NCBI GenBank assembly: GCA_947044365.1
Contig: OX345636.1
Span: 7,336,001 to 7,400,000, forward strand
Length of the DNA: 64,000 nt
Origin: Petrosia ficiformis
Lineage: Eukaryota; Porifera; Demospongiae; Haplosclerida; Petrosiidae
Direction: 5' to 3'
The position numbers and the translations under genes are program-made. Below, piece by piece: positions 61,301-64,000 of the stretch; the first letter of the stretch is position 1, and every line of letters starts with the position of its first letter. The notes under the pieces were generated by a model. It had not been told where the DNA came from. It was given only the letters and a program-made list of their open reading frames with translations, and searched no databases.

Positions 61301-64000
61301 CTGATCATGATATACATGTGTACATACACTTGTGTATGCACATGTGTATTAGACTGAACATGATATACATACACTTGTGTGTGCACATGTGTATTAGACT
61401 GATCATGATATAAATACACTTGTGTATCCACATGTGTATTAGACTGAACATGATATACACACACTTGTGTATGCACATGTGTATTAGACTGATCATGATA
61501 TACATACACTTGTGTATCCACATGTGTATTAGACTGATCATGATATAAATGCACTTGTGTATGCACATGTGTATTAGACTGATCATGATATACATGTGTA
61601 CATACACTTGTGTATGCACATGTGTATTAGACTGAACATACATGTAATATACATACACTTGTGTATGCACATGTGTATTAGACTGATCATGATATAAATA
61701 CAGTTGTGTATCCACATGTGTATTAGACTGAACATGATATACACACACTTGTGTATGCACATGTGTATTAGACTGATCATTATATACATACACTTGTGTA
61801 TGCACATGTGTATTAGACTGATCATGATATAAATACAGTTGTGTATCCACATGTGTATTAGACTGATCGTGATATATATACACTTGTGTATGCACATGTG
61901 TATTAGACTGATCATGATATACATGTACATACACTTGTGTATGCACATGTGTATTAGAGTGATCATGATATACATACACTTGTGTATGCACATGTGTATT
62001 AGACTGATCATGATATACATACACTTGTGCATGCACATGTGTATTAGACTGATCATGATATACATACACTTGTGTATGCACATGTGTATTAGACTGATCA
62101 TGATATACATACACTTGTGTATGCACATGTGTATTAGACTGATCATGATATACATACACTTGTGTATCCACATGTGTATTAGCCTGATCATGATATACAT
62201 ACACTTGTGTATGCACATGTGTATTAGACTGATCATGATATACATACACTTGTGTATGCACATGTGTATTAGACTGATCATGATATACATGTGTACATAC
62301 ACTTGTGTATGCACATGTGTATTAGACTGATCATGATATACATACACTTGTGTATCCACATGTGTATTAGACTGATCATGATATACATACACTTGTGTAT
62401 GCACATGTGTATTAGACTGATCATTATATACATGTACATACACTTGTGTATCCACATGTGTATTAGACTGATCATGATATAAATACACTTGTGTATGCAC
62501 ATGTGTATTAGACTGATCATGATATACATGTACATACACTTGTATATGCACATGTGTATTAGAGTGATCATGATATACATACACTTGTGTATGCACATGT
62601 GTATTAGACTGATCATGATATACATACACTTGTGTATGCACATGTGTATTAGACTGATTATGATATGAATACACTTGTGTATGCACATGTGTATTAGACT
62701 GATCATGATATACATACACTTGTGTATGCACATGTGTATTAGACTGATCATGATATACACACATGTACATACACTTGTGTATCCACATGTGTATTAGACT
62801 GATCATGATATACATACACTTGTGTATGCACATGTGTATTAGACTGATCATGATATACATACACTTGTGTATCCACATGTGTATTAGACTGATTATGATA
62901 TGAATACACTTGTGTATGCACATGTGTATTAGACTGAACATAATATACATACACTTGTGTATGCACATGTGTATTAGACTGATCATGATATAAATACACT
63001 TGTGTATCCACATGTGTATTAGACTGAACATGATATACACACACTTGTGTATGCACATGTGTATTAGACTGATCGTGATATATATACACTTGTGTATGCA
63101 CATGTGTATTAGACTGATCATGATATACATGTGTACATACACTTGTGTATGCACATGTGTATTAGACTGAACATGATATACATACACTTGTGTATGCACA
63201 TGTGTATTAGACTGATCATGATATAAATACACTTGTGTATGCACATGTGTATTAGACTGATCATGATATACATACACTTGTGTATCCACATGTGTATTAG
63301 ACTGATCATGATATAAATACACTTGTGTATGCACATGTGTATTAGACTGATCATGATATACATGTGTACATACACTTGTGTATGCACATGTGTATTAGAC
63401 TGAACATAATATACATACACTTGTGTATGCACATGTGTATTAGACTGATCATGATATAAATACAGTTGTGTATCCACATGTGTATTAGACTGAACATGAT
63501 ATACACACACTTGTGTATGCACATATGTATTAGACTGATCATGATATACATACGCTTGTGTATGCACATGTGTATTAGACTGATCGTGATATATATACAC
63601 TTGTGTATGCACATGTGTATTAGACTGATCATGATATACATGTACATACACTTGTGTATGCACATGTGTATTAGAGTGATCATGATATACATACACTTGT
63701 GTATGCACATGTGTATTAGACTGATCATGATATACATACACTTGTGCATGCACATGTGTATTAGACTGATCATGATATACATACACTTGTGTATGCACAT
63801 GTGTATTAGACTGATCATGATATACATACACTTGTGTATCCACATGTGTATTAGACTGATCATGATATACATACACTTGTGTATGCACATGTGTATTAGA
63901 CTGATCATGATATACATACACTTGTGTATCCACATGTGTATTAGCCTGATCATGATATACATACACTTGTGTATGCACATGTGTATTAGACTGATCATGA
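53560..64000 (+). repeat. S2 higher-order duplication, offset 6,030 bp
   Basis: The pattern of 53560-57970 recurs at 59590-64000 with a constant 6,030-bp offset, including rare markers such as ACATACATGTAATATAC (55605 and 61635) and ATACACACATGTACATAC (56724 and 62754). The second copy runs to the window edge, so its full length is unknown. Part of it (53560-55324) is also the tail of the 4,356-bp duplication, so that segment exists three times. Confidence 0.88.
57321..59090 (+). repeat. S2 local duplication, offset 1,102 bp
   Basis: Variant order in 57321-57980 is repeated at 58423-59080 with a 1,102-bp shift. Only a few unit variants differ, for example TGCACATATG at 57488 against TGCACATGTG at 58590. 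Confidence 0.75.

Larger units (their letters stand above)
43434..64000 (+). repeat. Satellite S2: >20 kb array of a 45-bp unit
   Basis: Unbroken tandem repeat from 43434 to the window end, on the order of 450 units. The plus-strand unit runs TGATCATGATATACATACAC, then TTGTGTATGCACATGTGTAT, then TAGAC. Common variants are TATCCACATG for TATGCACATG, GAACATG for GATCATG, ATAAATACAC for ATACATACAC, and inserts of 6 or 8 bp (TACATGTACATAC, TACATGTGTACATAC). The unit is full of palindromes: TGATCA, TCATGA, CACATGTG and TACAC-TT-GTGTA. Long open frames on both strands are a by-product of the 45-bp period and change frame at each 8-bp insert. No gene is supported. Confidence 0.97.

Noticed and set aside
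43434..64000. Open frames up to about 750 codons on both strands, with periodic peptides such as MISLIHMCIHKCMYI or HVHTQVYVYHDQSNT
   Set aside because: They arise because a 45-bp unit without stops is open in several frames. Frames shift at 8-bp inserts, both strands are equally open, and there are no splice or domain signals.
43434..64000. CRISPR-like regular repeats
   Set aside because: There are no unique spacers. The whole unit repeats, and the genome is eukaryotic.

Overview
This looks like an AT-rich, intron-containing invertebrate genome, most likely a demosponge. The evidence is short GT-AG introns, exon-sized coding islands rather than long ORFs, CARD-like and MATH/TRAF domains spread over many small exons, and dense small DNA transposons. 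The sponge assignment rests on a remembered resemblance of one conserved domain (10759-11447, minus strand) to predicted sponge proteins. I ran no database search.

Layout. 1-3.3 kb: a piggyBac-type repeat with a nested element, and a decayed piggyBac transposase C-terminus. 4.6-13.55 kb, minus strand: the main gene of the window. I rebuilt it exon by exon from splice sites and reading phase: two CARD-like exons, a large conserved domain, a short acidic exon, an array of duplicated phase-1 cassette exons (types C, A and B) and two MATH/TRAF-C exons. 13.8-15.6 kb: a MITE split by a 1.4 kb insertion with a 9-bp direct repeat. 16-18.7 kb: the catalytic end of a Crypton-type tyrosine recombinase, then a 2 kb inverted-repeat element holding exons of a THAP gene. 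20.8-23.5 kb: a frameshifted multi-exon pseudogene. 23.6-31.8 kb: a stack of TIR elements, one carrying the N-terminal half of a Crypton-like recombinase and one carrying a THAP relic, plus an AT-rich tandem array. 32.4-34.25 kb, minus strand: a gene or young pseudogene with an EEADTR/SPDTDV domain and a C-terminal CXC cysteine-rich domain. 35-39 kb: a diverged direct segmental duplication. 39.4-41.47 kb: a 45-bp satellite. 41.47-43.39 kb: a decayed hAT element. 43.43 kb to the window end: more than 20 kb of a second, related 45-bp satellite with near-identical multi-kilobase duplications.

The main gene has the layout of an innate-immune adaptor: death-fold oligomerisation at the N-terminus, linker/coiled-coil cassettes, and TRAF-C receptor or partner binding at the C-terminus. 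Several cassettes are broken (in-frame TGA, lost donor site) and two alternative 3' ends are available, so isoform variation is plausible. Most other coding islands are remnants of transposases or host-like genes inside mobile elements. The long open frames over the satellites follow from a 45-bp period being divisible by three and are not called as genes.
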